Origin: Paraburkholderia dilworthii
GTDB taxonomy: Bacteria > Pseudomonadota > Gammaproteobacteria > Burkholderiales > Burkholderiaceae
Assembly: GCF_000472525.1 (NCBI RefSeq)
Contig: NZ_AWZT01000016.1
Coordinates: 1 to 64,000 of the forward strand
Direction: 5' to 3'
DNA length: 64,000 bases
Under the pieces are notes generated by a model. The model had not been told where the DNA came from. It worked only from the letters and a program-made list of their open reading frames with translations, and did not search any database. Position numbers and translations under genes: made by a program. Positions 8,677 through 17,680 of this stretch are shown piece after piece (position 1 is the stretch's first letter; each line of letters begins with the position of its first letter).

Positions 8677-8726
8677 ATATATGAAGGCTACCTGTGTAGG
8701 TTACCTTCATATATGGCACGGGTCAA
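8677..8726 (-). promoter_or_regulatory. Promoter and palindromic operator of the marR operon
   Basis: Reading on the minus strand, TTGACC (8721-8726) and TAACCT (8698-8703) are separated by 17 bases and make a good sigma-70 promoter. An inverted repeat at 8677-8714 has outer arms ATATATGAAGG/CCTTCATATAT (perfect, 11 bases) and inner ACCT/AGGT; 15 of 19 positions pair. It covers the spacer and -10 element and ends 21 bases before the marR start. A bound MarR dimer or pair of dimers here would block polymerase directly. Confidence 0.85.
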
Positions 8727-8734
8727 GCGGGCTG

Positions 8735-10669
8735 TCAGACCGTGGGCGCGCGTTGCGCTCGCGTCGCGGCCGGCGGTTTGCACCGGATGGCCTTCTCGTC
8801 TTCTTCTGCGCGAATGATCGCGAGCAGCTGTTCGAGCGTCATCGGGCGGCCGGTCAGGAAACCCTGAACCACATCGCAGCGCGCGTCGCAGAGCCATTCG
8901 AGTTGCGCCGGATATTCGACACCTTCCGCGACGACGAGCAGGCCGAAACTATGCGCCATCGAAATGATGGCGGTCACGATGGGTTGGCCGCCATTCGGCA
9001 AAGGACAGATGAAACTGCGGTCGATCTTGATGCTGTGAACCGGAAAAGATTGCAGATACGACAGCGACGAGTACCCAGTGCCGAAGTCGTCGAGCGACAG
9101 GCGCACACCGGCTGCGCGCAATTCCTGCATCCCCTGAATGCCCACCGACATGTTCGACATCAACTGGCTTTCCGTCAGTTCGAGTTCGAGCAGCGAAGCT
9201 GGCAGACCGCTTTTTTGCAGCGCATTGCAGACTTCGGCCGTGAAACCGTCCGCTCTCAATTGACGGGCCGAAATGTTCACGGCTACATGCACGCCCGCAT
9301 TCGTGCCTGCGTTCCAGTTCGCCGCGTCGCAGCACGCGCGCCAAAGAACCCAGCGGCCCAAGGCGACGATCAGATCGCTGTTCTCGGCAATCGGAACGAA
9401 TTCAGCCGGCGAAATAGGGCCTTCCGACGGATGCGTCCAGCGGACCAGTGCTTCCGCGCCGAGCAGGCGGCCCGACAGGCAGTCGAATTGCGGCTGATAC
9501 ACGATCTCCAGCCCGTCGTGATCGACGGCCTTGCGCAGTTCCGCTTCGATGCGCGCGCGCCGCTGCGCTTCGGCTGTCATCTCGCTCTGAAACTCGACGG
9601 CAATGCTTTTGCCGCGGCTTTTCGCCGAGTACAGCGCGATGTCCGCATTGCTGACCAGTTCCGCCATCTCGGTGGTGTCGTCGGGATAGACGCTGAAGCC
9701 CACACTTGCCGTCACGGCCGAATCGACGCCGTGCAGCATGAATGGGCGCGACAGGTTGCGCGCGATGCGGCCTGCGGTCGCGCGTGCGCGAACGCGGCTT
9801 GCGTCCGGTCCGACGACCACCGCGAACTCGTCGCCGCCGATCCGGCTGACGAGATCATGCGGCCGGACCACGTGGCGCAGCGCGTCGGCGACCTGCTTGA
9901 GCAGTTCATCGCCCGCGCCGTGGCCGAGCGTATCGTTGACGGTCTTGAAGTTGTCGAGGTCCACCATCATCAGCGCGACGCGCTTGTTGGCCACGCTCGC
10001 TTTGTGCAGACGCACCTTCAGTTCGTCGTAGAACGCGCGGCGGTTCGGCAGGTCGGTCAGCGGATCGGTAGAGGCCAGATATTCGAGGTCTTTTTCCACG
10101 CGCGAAACCCGTTCGCGCATGCGCTTCATCACGAGCGATGCGATCCACACAGAGCACAACGACGCGCCCACGAGGAAGCAGCCGTACTGCGCGAGCTGCA
10201 TTTTTATCGCATCCGTCGTGGCGACGATCACGATGCTGCCGAGCGACTGATCGTTATGAACGATAGGCGCCGCCACGAAGATGTCTTCGAGTGAAAGACG
10301 GCGCGAGCCGCCGGCCTTCGCGAGCGTGCCTTCTTCGTACTCCGAGCGGCTCAAGCCAGGGCGCGCATAGCGCACGAACAGTTCGCCATCGGGCGTATAG
10401 ACGGTTGCGGTCTCGACGTGCGGGACCTTGCGCAGCGAGCCGAGTACTTCCGCGGTAGCGCTGCGGTCGCCGAACATCGCCGATGCGGTCAGGTTCTCCG
10501 CAAGCACCGATGCCTGCATGCTGACGTCGTTGGTCAACGACGTGCGCAGCGAAACCGCCTGATAGACCAGCAGCACCACACTCGAAATGAGCAGTGCGAT
10601 CGCGACCCCAACCAGATTCACGTGCTCGCGTGGCCATGCAAGCCGTGACCAGGCAGAGAAAGCCTTCAT
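8735..10669 (-). CDS. Membrane-anchored GGDEF/EAL c-di-GMP protein
   Basis: 644 residues. Two membrane segments (about 18-38 and 162-180) enclose a periplasmic sensor region that resembles the CHASE8 domain. The GGDEF domain has the active motif at 278-282 and a product-inhibition site R269-P-H-D272 five residues before it, so cyclase activity looks possible. The EAL domain has Glu406 in GAEALVRW, then NISARQL, ELTES, DDFGTG, KIDRSF, AEGVE and QGF, the full set of metal and catalytic residues, so phosphodiesterase activity also looks possible. It overlaps the upstream yfiR-like gene by four bases. By analogy with YfiN/YfiR, the periplasmic partner probably inhibits it. Net activity cannot be predicted. 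Confidence 0.93.
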   Translation of the reverse strand: MKAFSAWSRLAWPREHVNLVGVAIALLISSVVLLVYQAVSLRTSLTNDVSMQASVLAENLTASAMFGDRSATAEVLGSLRKVPHVETATVYTPDGELFVRYARPGLSRSEYEEGTLAKAGGSRRLSLEDIFVAAPIVHNDQSLGSIVIVATTDAIKMQLAQYGCFLVGASLCSVWIASLVMKRMRERVSRVEKDLEYLASTDPLTDLPNRRAFYDELKVRLHKASVANKRVALMMVDLDNFKTVNDTLGHGAGDELLKQVADALRHVVRPHDLVSRIGGDEFAVVVGPDASRVRARATAGRIARNLSRPFMLHGVDSAVTASVGFSVYPDDTTEMAELVSNADIALYSAKSRGKSIAVEFQSEMTAEAQRRARIEAELRKAVDHDGLEIVYQPQFDCLSGRLLGAEALVRWTHPSEGPISPAEFVPIAENSDLIVALGRWVLWRACCDAANWNAGTNAGVHVAVNISARQLRADGFTAEVCNALQKSGLPASLLELELTESQLMSNMSVGIQGMQELRAAGVRLSLDDFGTGYSSLSYLQSFPVHSIKIDRSFICPLPNGGQPIVTAIISMAHSFGLLVVAEGVEYPAQLEWLCDARCDVVQGFLTGRPMTLEQLLAIIRAEEDEKAIRCKPPAATRAQRAPTV

Positions 10670-11196
10670 AGAACCGTCCTCGCGAGGCGCATGAGTTTGG
10701 AACTGAGTGTGATGCGCCGGCGTGAAGCCTCACTAACGCTGATATCGAACTTCAGATGATCGCCTTCGCGCACGAGGCGAATCACCCAGCCCTGTTCGGT
10801 CGTGTCGGCATCGCTCACGATCACGACGGGCGCGTCCGACGCCAGCAGCGCCTTCACTGCGGAGTTCAATGCAGTGCTGGCCGTCAGCACCGCGAGTTGG
10901 CAATCCGCGGTTTTTTCCGTGCGAGGCAACGGACGAACCCGCCACATCTGCTTGCCCGCGTGCTTGCCGTCGAGCTTCGCGAGTGCCACGCCGAGCGGGC
11001 TGTCCTGATCCACGCAGACCGACAGCATGTTCTCGGCCGGACGCCCCGATGGCCAGTCGGTGAACTGCGCGAAGTTGAAAATGTAGGCCGCTTCGAGCGC
11101 GGACAGATCCACTTGCGCGTCGACGGATGTCTGCGCCACCAGCGGCGCCGCGAACACGAAACACGCCGCAATGGTCCTGATGCGAACGCGATCCAT
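10666..11196 (-). CDS. YfiR-like periplasmic regulator (DUF4154)
   Basis: 176 residues beginning with a signal peptide (basic start, hydrophobic AACFVFAAPLVA, cleavage near VDAQ). The body shows YfiR/DUF4154 signs: ALEAAYIFNFAQFTDWP near the mature start, then VCVDQDSPLG, CQLAVLTAS, and the ending RITLSSKLMRLARTVL. In Pseudomonas YfiR binds and inhibits the diguanylate cyclase YfiN in the periplasm. The ATG at 11196 is used since a signal peptide follows at once; it begins one base beyond the stop of the TonB receptor gene. The stop overlaps the next gene (GGDEF/EAL) by four bases. The context strongly implies it links receptor state to c-di-GMP. Confidence 0.87.
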   Translation of the reverse strand: MDRVRIRTIAACFVFAAPLVAQTSVDAQVDLSALEAAYIFNFAQFTDWPSGRPAENMLSVCVDQDSPLGVALAKLDGKHAGKQMWRVRPLPRTEKTADCQLAVLTASTALNSAVKALLASDAPVVIVSDADTTEQGWVIRLVREGDHLKFDISVSEASRRRITLSSKLMRLARTVL

Positions 11197-11197
11197 G

Positions 11198-13237
11198 TCA
11201 GAACCCGTAGACGGCCTTGAACAGGAAGGTCCGGCTTTGCTGCGCAACAGTCTCCTGTGTGAAGCCGGGGCCCACCGGGTCGGCGTATCGTTTGTCGGTC
11301 AGGTTATAAATCGAAAACGACAGATCGGCTCCGCGAATCAGCCGGCGCGAACTGAGCGTGAGGTTGGCGAGGCAGAAGCCGCCTGTCTCCCCGACCGCGG
11401 CCAGACGCGCCGACGTGCATTGCACTTCGAGCCCCGTCATCAGCGCATCGGCAAAAAACGGCACTACGACATTCGCTTTCGCGAGATGCCTCGGCGAGTT
11501 TTGCAGCGCGGCGCCGGTGTTCGAGTCGTGCGCAATCTGATACGAATAGCTCGCGCGCAAGCGCGCGCCCGCCAGCCGCTGTTCGTAGGCAAGTTCGGCG
11601 CCTCGCGCCGTTGCGCGGCTCACGTTGCGGAAAATATAGAGGCCCGACGGGTCCTGCGTCGCGCTGATCAGATCGCGCGCGGTGTACTCGAACAGCGAGA
11701 GCGTGGCGCGCCCCGTCGTGGCTACGGCTCTTTCATAAACGAGTTCGGTCGTCGCGATATGCTCCGCCTTGAGCGATGGATTTTTCAACTGGCCGTCCGC
11801 GCCGCTTACCGCGTAGTACATCTCGTATGCGTTCGGCGCGCGGTAGGCCTGGCCGTACAGCAGCTTGAAGGTGTCGCGCGAGGTGAGCTTGTAGACGAGC
11901 CCGATGCGCGGACTCAGGGTGCCGCCCGAGGCCGTCTGCTCGTCGTAGCGCAAACCCGCGTTGAGCGTGAAGTTGGCGGGTAGCGTGATTTCATCCTCGA
12001 TATAGACGCCGGCACGGTTGCCGCTGTGATGGTCGTCGAGAATCTGCGAGTAAGGGTCGACGTTGTAGTTGTACTGATTTAGGCGCGCATCTCTCGCGAA
12101 GTCAGTGCCAATCACGATGCGATGTCGCGCAATCGACGATATGGTTGCGTGCACCTCGGCGCCGTACCAAAGTGCGTGGCTGCCGTCGACGTTGGCCACG
12201 TCCGGCTCGGGGCCGTACACCGACGGCATACGATAGTCGTAGCGGCCCCAGTACATCTGCGACGCCAGCATGACCCCTTCCGACAGCGCATGCTGATACG
12301 TGAGGTTCACATAGCTATGGGTGTCCGTCACGCTGAACGGCGCATTGAAAACCGCGCCGTACGGCGCATCGGGAATACCCTTGGTCCGATTGCCGTAAAT
12401 GAGGCTCAGCCGGAAATCGCCATAGGCGGCCTTGGCAAGAAAGTCCTGCGCGCGGTCATAGTCGAGCCGGTTCGCAACGCCGTGGTTCTGATCGGGCGTA
12501 TCGAACGCCGGGTAATAAAGGTCCTGCCCGTTCCGCGCGTACGAGGTCGCCGACAGCAGAATGTCCGCACCGTGCGCGCCATGCCAGCCGTATGACGCAC
12601 GCCCTTTCTTCTCGCCGAAGCTTCCTGCCGCGACGGCGGCTTCCGCGCCGGCAAGATCGCTGCCGTTTTTGGTGATTACGTTGATGACACCGAAGAGCGC
12701 GTTGGCGCCATACATCGACGAACCCGGGCCCGGCACATACTCGATGCGCTTGACGAGATCCATGTCGAGCGGAAAGTCCGTGCCGATCGGCGCCTGACCG
12801 AACACGCCGTCGTTCGTGCGCATGCCGTCGATCAATAGCAGGAAACGGCTGTTGTAGTCGCCCGGACGCTGAAAGCCGCGCGCGCCGAGGTATTCGTATG
12901 AACGATCGTTGGTCACGTAGAGGCCGGGCAGCGACGCGAGGGCGTCGGCGAGGGTACGCCAGCCGAACTCGCGAATGTCCTCGGCGGTGAGAACGACGAC
13001 TGCGGCCGGTGCGTCGGTGATCGACTGATCGAAACGCGACGCAGTACTGACGGTGACCTGCATCAGCGCCTCCAATGGCATCGTAGCCAGCTCGGCGGTG
13101 TCCGAGGCGGATGCGTCGCTCGCGCGAGGCTCGCTGTCGGCGAAAGCGACCGGCGAACACAGCGTTGCCAGTCCAGCGACCGAATAAACGACCAGGCGGT
13201 GCGAGATGGAAAATGGAGCGCGCGTAGTTGGAGCCAT
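11198..13237 (-). CDS. TonB-dependent outer membrane receptor
   Basis: 679 residues. A signal peptide is followed by a plug domain (TASRFDQSITDAPAAVVVLT, then the segment RIEYVPGPGSSMYGANALFGVINVITK shortened to its key part GPGSSMYGANA) and a beta-barrel that ends with aromatic residue Phe (FLFKAVYGF), the outer-membrane insertion signal. A clear TonB box was not identified. Receptors of this size import siderophores, vitamin B12 or other ligands; many in this family, paired with YfiR and GGDEF genes, are grouped as colicin-I/vitamin-B12-like receptors of unknown ligand. It is the first gene of a three-gene unit and so likely acts as sensor or ligand supplier for the downstream c-di-GMP protein. 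No Fur box was found upstream. Confidence 0.92.
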   Translation of the reverse strand: MAPTTRAPFSISHRLVVYSVAGLATLCSPVAFADSEPRASDASASDTAELATMPLEALMQVTVSTASRFDQSITDAPAAVVVLTAEDIREFGWRTLADALASLPGLYVTNDRSYEYLGARGFQRPGDYNSRFLLLIDGMRTNDGVFGQAPIGTDFPLDMDLVKRIEYVPGPGSSMYGANALFGVINVITKNGSDLAGAEAAVAAGSFGEKKGRASYGWHGAHGADILLSATSYARNGQDLYYPAFDTPDQNHGVANRLDYDRAQDFLAKAAYGDFRLSLIYGNRTKGIPDAPYGAVFNAPFSVTDTHSYVNLTYQHALSEGVMLASQMYWGRYDYRMPSVYGPEPDVANVDGSHALWYGAEVHATISSIARHRIVIGTDFARDARLNQYNYNVDPYSQILDDHHSGNRAGVYIEDEITLPANFTLNAGLRYDEQTASGGTLSPRIGLVYKLTSRDTFKLLYGQAYRAPNAYEMYYAVSGADGQLKNPSLKAEHIATTELVYERAVATTGRATLSLFEYTARDLISATQDPSGLYIFRNVSRATARGAELAYEQRLAGARLRASYSYQIAHDSNTGAALQNSPRHLAKANVVVPFFADALMTGLEVQCTSARLAAVGETGGFCLANLTLSSRRLIRGADLSFSIYNLTDKRYADPVGPGFTQETVAQQSRTFLFKAVYGF

Positions 13238-14194
13238 AACAGCCGGTTAATCGAGGGAACGCTCCTTCAGAATGGATCGTCACCTTTTGTTATCGGCTCC
13301 AACAGGGGAAGCTTGAATCGGGGTGGCCCCCGTTTCCCGCTGTCGAGCACTGCGCAGGGCCTTCGACGAATGCGGGCTTTGTAAAAAGGGTAGGACGTTG
13401 GCCGTTTACGCCAGGCCTCGCGCCTGAAAGTGGACCCGGGACGCGGCTCGCGCGCGGTCTGCCGCGTTGTGCAGTAGCGTGTCCCGCATGGACTTCGGCG
13501 GTATTGGACGGGGCAGTGAGTGGTTTGCGGCACGCGGCTTGCTGTCCGACGGTCTTTTTACCGCTACCTGCACCGTCATGCGACACACCTTTAATTCCGG
13601 GGCGCTCGGCGCCATGCGACAGGCGATGATCGAGCGCGATCTTGCCCATATCGAACATGTCCTTTTGGGCTCGCATGCAAGTGCGCGCGACAATTCCGCT
13701 TTCCCGCCCAGTTACTGGCACGAGCGCCTGCGCCGCATTAAGGACGGCGGTCAGCTATGGGGCGTGCATCTTCGGAAGATCGATACGTTGCAGCGGATAT
13801 TGAACGGCGCATTGCCTGACGGTTATTCCGCTCGTTAGTCCGCTCGTCGTGAACTTGTTGCGCATGCGCTCAAAGAGGAGCCGCGCATCATGACTTGTCC
13901 TGATTGCGCGAATGCACGCATCCATGTAGCCGCACACCGCTGGCACCGCTGGCGCCGCGGCGCTCGGTAAACGTGTCCGTCGTCCCTCGCCGGCATTCGT
14001 CGTTTCTCTCCCTGCGATCCGTTGCCCCGTCTGTCGTCGGCATTGTTCTCCGCGCCGCTCCATCTCTTCCCGATGCGTTTTTCAAACGCCCTCTCGCGGC
14101 GCGCTTCTTGCGGCGTCACGGCAACGCATGCCGGAGCCCCGGCAGCGCGGCCAGTGCAGTGCACCCTCGTGCGCGCAAACCACGGAGAGCAGAC
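13238..14194. other. 957-base region with one weak open frame
   Basis: This stretch separates the minus-strand TonB operon from the plus-strand CsbD operon and should hold both promoters. One small frame at 13578-13838 is listed separately with low confidence; longer frames on either strand have biased, arginine-rich translations typical of shadows in GC-rich DNA. A perfect tandem 9-base repeat ACCGCTGGC lies at 13936-13953 but looks incidental. No riboswitch, terminator or RNA gene was recognised. Confidence 0.6.
13578..13838 (+). CDS. Small hypothetical protein (doubtful)
   Basis: 86 residues from the ATG at 13578. The composition is balanced rather than arginine-rich, with helical segments (GALGAMRQAMIERDLAHIEH and YWHERLRRIKDG), which argues for a real protein. 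No signal peptide, membrane segment or known domain is seen. No good ribosome site precedes the ATG, and the frame stays open for 37 codons upstream, so the start is uncertain. It stands alone between two operons. No function can be given. Confidence 0.35.
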   Translation: MRHTFNSGALGAMRQAMIERDLAHIEHVLLGSHASARDNSAFPPSYWHERLRRIKDGGQLWGVHLRKIDTLQRILNGALPDGYSAR

Positions 14195-14479
14195 ATGGAA
14201 ACAGGAAAAGTGGAAGGGGCAGTGAAGGAACTAGGCGGCAAGGTGCAGGAGACGGCGGGTGAAATGCTCGGCGACACCGGGACCCAGATGGCCGGCACCG
14301 CTCGCGAATTGAGCGGCAAGGCTCAACAGGTGTGGGCTGATCTCACGGATGTCGTGCGCGAGACGACCACCGAGCGGCCGTTCACCGCGCTCGCGATTGC
14401 CGCGGCCGCGGGTTTCATTCTCGGCGCGCTGCGCTCCGCGACCGCACGCGATGTTCGCGGCGATAGAGATTACCGTTAG
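14195..14479 (+). CDS. CsbD/DUF883-like (YqjD-like) membrane-anchored stress protein
   Basis: 94 residues. The N-terminal half is hydrophilic and helical with a CsbD-like pattern (KVEGAVKELGGKVQETAGEML); the C-terminal third is a glycine-rich membrane segment (ALAIAAAAGFILGAL) followed by a short basic tail. This mix resembles ElaB/YqjD proteins, which sit in the inner membrane, bind ribosomes in stationary phase and belong to the general stress response in E. coli. The ATG at 14195 follows GGAGAG. Two further small membrane genes follow in the same direction, as in the yqjD-yqjE-yqjK unit of E. coli, which supports the assignment. Confidence 0.8.
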   Translation: METGKVEGAVKELGGKVQETAGEMLGDTGTQMAGTARELSGKAQQVWADLTDVVRETTTERPFTALAIAAAAGFILGALRSATARDVRGDRDYR

Positions 14480-14587
14480 AGACGGTTGGCACAGAGTCGA
14501 TTGCATCGTTCGGATGACGCGCTCGTCGCCGGTTCACGCATCCGGTGGCGAGCGCCCGTGACGACAATTGCTGGCGGGAGATACAGG

Positions 14588-14962
14588 ATGTCGATACATA
14601 CCAAAGTGAGCCAGTGGCGCAACGTGGCGCGTTTCTGTTCCAGTCGCGCAGTCGACTACGCCGAACTTCTGGCGCTCGAGCTCGAAGAGGCTAAAGGGCG
14701 GCTGGTGCGCGAGGTGATCGCGATGGTCGTGCTGGCGGTCGCCGCCATGTTCACCCTCTCTTTTCTCTGCGTGGCCGTCATTGTCACTGCGTGGAATACG
14801 CCTTACGTCGTCGCAGTAGCGTGGGGTGTCGCCGCCGCATGGCTGCTTATATCAGTCGCCACCTTCGCGATGATGAAGACGCAGAAGCCCGTCGAGCCGT
14901 TGCATGTGCTGCGCGACGAAGTGTCCAACGACCTCGAAGCCCTGAAGGATGCCTTGAAATGA
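14588..14962 (+). CDS. YqjE-like phage-holin-fold membrane protein
   Basis: 124 residues. An amphipathic first third (SRAVDYAELLALELEEAKGR) leads into two close membrane helices (about residues 43-66 and 73-95), then a charged tail rich in Leu and Asp. This matches the Phage_holin_3_6/YqjE family, small inner-membrane proteins found in the YqjD operon. The ATG at 14588 follows GGGAGATACAGG. The stop overlaps the next gene start by ATGA, so the two are translationally coupled. The molecular role of YqjE is not known; the phage name of the family is historical. Confidence 0.78.
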   Translation: MSIHTKVSQWRNVARFCSSRAVDYAELLALELEEAKGRLVREVIAMVVLAVAAMFTLSFLCVAVIVTAWNTPYVVAVAWGVAAAWLLISVATFAMMKTQKPVEPLHVLRDEVSNDLEALKDALK

Positions 14963-15261
14963 AACATGATCGAGCCTGGCATCAGGAACGCCGCGCGGCG
15001 ATTCTTCAGCGCATGGCCACCTCGCGCGCGCGCCTGCTGTCCGCGAATCTGGCGTTGCATACGCCGCGGAGAACCGCGAGAGCCGGCGTGCCGGCCGTCA
15101 ACGTGATGAGCTCGCTCGCCGACACGCCGTACGTGGCGCTGCTGCTGGCGGCCGGTTTTGCCGCCGTGCTGCTCGGGCCGCGCAAGGCGATTGGAACGCT
15201 GGCGCGCACAAGCGTGATGGCGTGGCTCACCCGATCCGCGAGAAGCGTATTTCAGCGCTAA
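14959..15261 (+). CDS. YqjK-like small membrane protein
   Basis: 100 residues. A strongly basic N-terminal helix (KHDRAWHQERRAAILQRMA) is followed by one membrane segment (about residues 57-74, YVALLLAAGFAAVLLG) and a basic tail. Position, size and the start of the sequence fit YqjK-like proteins encoded behind YqjE. It begins inside the stop of the previous gene (ATGA). Sequence similarity in this family is low, so the name rests mainly on gene order. No terminator was found after it; the next gene starts 150 bases on. Confidence 0.65.
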   Translation: MKHDRAWHQERRAAILQRMATSRARLLSANLALHTPRRTARAGVPAVNVMSSLADTPYVALLLAAGFAAVLLGPRKAIGTLARTSVMAWLTRSARSVFQR

Positions 15262-15410
15262 CGCGCAGTGCGGCGCTTGTATGACGGCGCGGCGAATTTA
15301 CACGCGCGATGTAGCGGCTATCGCGCAATGCCCGATCGCGTGGCGCATCTCATGCGCGTGTTTTCGCAGCAACCCGCGAGCAGATCAACCGGTTCAGTGT
15401 GGAGGAATAT

Positions 15411-16580
15411 ATGAAGGCGCTCAGATGGCATGGCAAGAAAGACATCCGGTGCGACACCGTGCCCGACCCGAAGATCGAACATCCGCGCGACGCGATCATC
15501 AAGGTGTCGAGTTGCGCGATATGCGGCTCGGATCTTCACCTCTATGACGGCTTCATGCCGGGCATGGAATCCGGCGACATCATGGGCCACGAGTTCATGG
15601 GCGAAGTGGTGGAAGTCGGCAAGGAGAACACTGCGTTGAAAGTCGGCGACCGCGTTGTCGTGCCCTTCACGATCATTTGCGGCGAATGCGATCAATGCAA
15701 ACGCGGCAACTTTTCGGTGTGCGAGCGCAGTAACCGCAACAAGGACGTCGCCGACAAGATGTTCGGGCACACCACAGCAGGCCTCTTCGGCTACACGCAT
15801 CTGACGGGCGGCTATCCAGGCGGGCAGGCCGAGTTCGTGCGCGTGCCCTATGCGGACAAGACTCACGTGAAGATTCCCGATGGTCTCACCGACGAGCAGG
15901 TGCTTTTCCTCGGCGACATTTTCCCCACCGGCTGGCAGGCCGCCGTGCAATGCGATATCGAACCGACCGATACAGTCGCGATCTGGGGTGCCGGGCCGGT
16001 TGGGCAAATGGCGATTCGCAGTGCCGTGCTGCTGGGCGCAAAGCAGGTGATTGCGATCGACTACGTACCCGAGCGGCTTTCGATGGCGCGTGCGGGCGGC
16101 GCCGTCACGATCGACTTCAAGGAAGAGAGTGTGCTCGAACGATTGAAAGAACTGACGGGCGGCAAGGGCCCGGAAAAATGCATCGACGCCGTCGGCATGG
16201 AATCGCACGCAGCACGCTCCGTTGATGCGATGTACGACCGCGCCAAGCAGGCCGTGATGCTCGAAACCGACCGTCCTCATGTGCTGCGCGAAATGATCTA
16301 CGTTTGCCGTCCTGCCGGAACGCTGTCGGTGCCGGGCGTATACGGCGGGCTGCTAGACAAGATCCCGTTCGGTGCGTCGATGAACAAGGGCCTGACGTGG
16401 CGCATGGGGCAAACGCACGTCAACCGCTGGACCGACGATCTGCTGCGGCGAATTCAGGAAGGGCAGATCGATCCGTCGTTTGTAATCACGCACACGGTCT
16501 CGCTCGATGAAGGCCCGCGCATGTACAAGACGTTCCGCGACAAGGAAGACGGCTGCATCAAGGTCGTGCTCAAGCCTTAA
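15411..16580 (+). CDS. Zinc-dependent alcohol dehydrogenase (FdhA-like)
   Basis: 389 residues, medium-chain dehydrogenase fold. Catalytic zinc ligands are in [10 protein letters not shown] and GHEFMGEV; the structural zinc site is [15 protein letters not shown] with four Cys. The Rossmann motif WGAGPVGQM lies near residues 192-200. The set resembles glutathione-independent formaldehyde dehydrogenases and related enzymes, which use NAD and act on formaldehyde or other aldehydes and alcohols. The ATG at 15411 follows GGAGGA by six bases. It lies between the CsbD-type stress operon and a small membrane protein gene, and a second enzyme of the same family is encoded 1.3 kb downstream. Exact substrate is unknown. 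Confidence 0.88.
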   Translation: MKALRWHGKKDIRCDTVPDPKIEHPRDAIIKVSSCAICGSDLHLYDGFMPGMESGDIMGHEFMGEVVEVGKENTALKVGDRVVVPFTIICGECDQCKRGNFSVCERSNRNKDVADKMFGHTTAGLFGYTHLTGGYPGGQAEFVRVPYADKTHVKIPDGLTDEQVLFLGDIFPTGWQAAVQCDIEPTDTVAIWGAGPVGQMAIRSAVLLGAKQVIAIDYVPERLSMARAGGAVTIDFKEESVLERLKELTGGKGPEKCIDAVGMESHAARSVDAMYDRAKQAVMLETDRPHVLREMIYVCRPAGTLSVPGVYGGLLDKIPFGASMNKGLTWRMGQTHVNRWTDDLLRRIQEGQIDPSFVITHTVSLDEGPRMYKTFRDKEDGCIKVVLKP

Positions 16581-16673
16581 ACGCGCTGAGCAGTTGTGAT
16601 GGCGGAACAGGCGCTGGCTATTTTTTCATGAGAGCCGCGTTTTGCGGCTCTTCACAATGTGAAGGTGATGCAA

Positions 16674-17288
16674 ATGGATTCTCGCTCTGAGTCGAAGCAG
16701 GAGGGCGGCGTACACGCTCTGAAGAAAAGACTGCCGGAACCGGATTCAGTCGCGCGCGGCCTCGGGTGGTTCAGCATCGCGCTCGGCCTCGCGGAACTGG
16801 TCGCGCCGCGCATGATGGCGCGGGCCGCCGGTGTCGAGACCGGCGCCGGCGCCATGCGTTTCTATGGATTGCGCGAACTCGCGTGCGGCGTGGGCATACT
16901 CGCGTCGCGCAATCCGCAGCCGTTTTTATGGGCGCGTGTAGGCGGCGATGCGCTCGATCTCGGCACCCTCGCGCTATCGTCGAACAAGCTCAGCGCTCGT
17001 GACCGGCAACGCGCGACCGTCGCGGCGGTCAACGTCGCCTGCGTCACCGCGCTCGATGTATATGCGGCGAATCGCGCGGCCAATGCGCAGCGTTTACCGT
17101 CGGTCGACTACAGCGACCGGACCGGCTTCGCGAAGTCGCCGGAGCACATGCGTGGCGCCGCGCTCGCGGACTTTGAAACCCCACGCGACATGCGCACGCC
17201 CGATGCACTCGCGCCGTACACGCGCGACGAGCGGTCGACGGTCACGGGTGATCGCGTGCGCGCGGGGAATACCGCGAGTGGCGCATGA
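16674..17288 (+). CDS. Hypothetical four-helix membrane protein (DUF4267-like)
   Basis: 204 residues. About residues 25-135 hold four hydrophobic stretches (GLGWFSIALGLAELVAP, FYGLRELACGVGILA, the segment around GDALDLGTLAL, and VAAVNVACVTALDVY). This module is found in Burkholderia as the membrane part of proteins annotated cyclase/dehydrase, but the lipid-binding START-like domain is absent. The last 65 residues are hydrophilic and probably disordered. GAAGG at 16661-16665 is eight bases before the ATG at 16674, so that start is preferred to the ATG at 16668. A hairpin with an 8-base stem ends just before the ribosome site. Function unknown. Confidence 0.72.
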   Translation: MDSRSESKQEGGVHALKKRLPEPDSVARGLGWFSIALGLAELVAPRMMARAAGVETGAGAMRFYGLRELACGVGILASRNPQPFLWARVGGDALDLGTLALSSNKLSARDRQRATVAAVNVACVTALDVYAANRAANAQRLPSVDYSDRTGFAKSPEHMRGAALADFETPRDMRTPDALAPYTRDERSTVTGDRVRAGNTASGA

Positions 17289-17422
17289 CTCGACGCTGAG
17301 CGCAAAAGCGGACCCGCCGCGTGGCGGTTGCGCTTTCGATTGCCCGGCAATGTGCGGGCCCTTTGCGAGCCGCTTGCACGATGCCTGCAGCGATTTGCGC
17401 CGCCTGCATTGCACGCAGGCAG

Positions 17423-17680
17423 TCAGGCAGACAAATCGCCCTTGCTGGTCGGGTGCCCTTTGGCGCCGCCCGGTTCGAGATCCGGATCGACGTGATCGTG
17501 CTCCGGCGTATACGGTCCTTCGGCCGGGTGATCTTTTCCCTTCGGAACGAGCGTTGGGTCCATGCTCCCATGTTCGCGCTGTTCGACTGTGCCGTCGGAC
17601 TTGATCTTCACATCGCCGTCGCGCAGCGTTTCGCGCCGCTGGTCCGCGCGTTCGACGGGATCGGACGGTTCCTGGTTCAT
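17423..17680 (-). CDS. Small hydrophilic hypothetical protein
   Basis: 85 residues, highly charged, rich in Asp, Glu, Pro and Gly, with no membrane or signal segment (for example DPVERADQRRETLRDGDV and YTPEHDHVDPDLEPGG). It is probably disordered. The ATG at 17680 follows AAGGAGAAAGCG, a strong ribosome site, which is the main reason to accept it; a longer frame upstream lacks one. It is divergent from the second alcohol dehydrogenase. Short proteins of this type are common in Burkholderia stress regions, but no function is known. Confidence 0.7.
   Translation of the reverse strand: MNQEPSDPVERADQRRETLRDGDVKIKSDGTVEQREHGSMDPTLVPKGKDHPAEGPYTPEHDHVDPDLEPGGAKGHPTSKGDLSA

Noticed and set aside
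8654..10294. Long plus-strand open frame antisense to the GGDEF/EAL gene
   Set aside because: Its translation is Arg/His/Ala-rich with no domain, and the opposite strand has full catalytic motifs; it is a shadow of GC-rich coding.
11198..13440. Cobalamin or other riboswitch before the TonB receptor
   Set aside because: No B12-box or conserved riboswitch core could be found on the minus strand upstream of 13237.
13904..14194. Upstream extension of the CsbD-like protein
   Set aside because: The extra residues are Pro/Arg-rich with no ribosome site; GGAGAG lies before the ATG at 14195.
16632..16650. Hairpin GAGCCGC-GTTTT-GCGGCTC as a terminator after the first alcohol dehydrogenase
   Set aside because: No T-run follows; only TTCAC is present. 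It may influence the next ribosome site but cannot be called a terminator.
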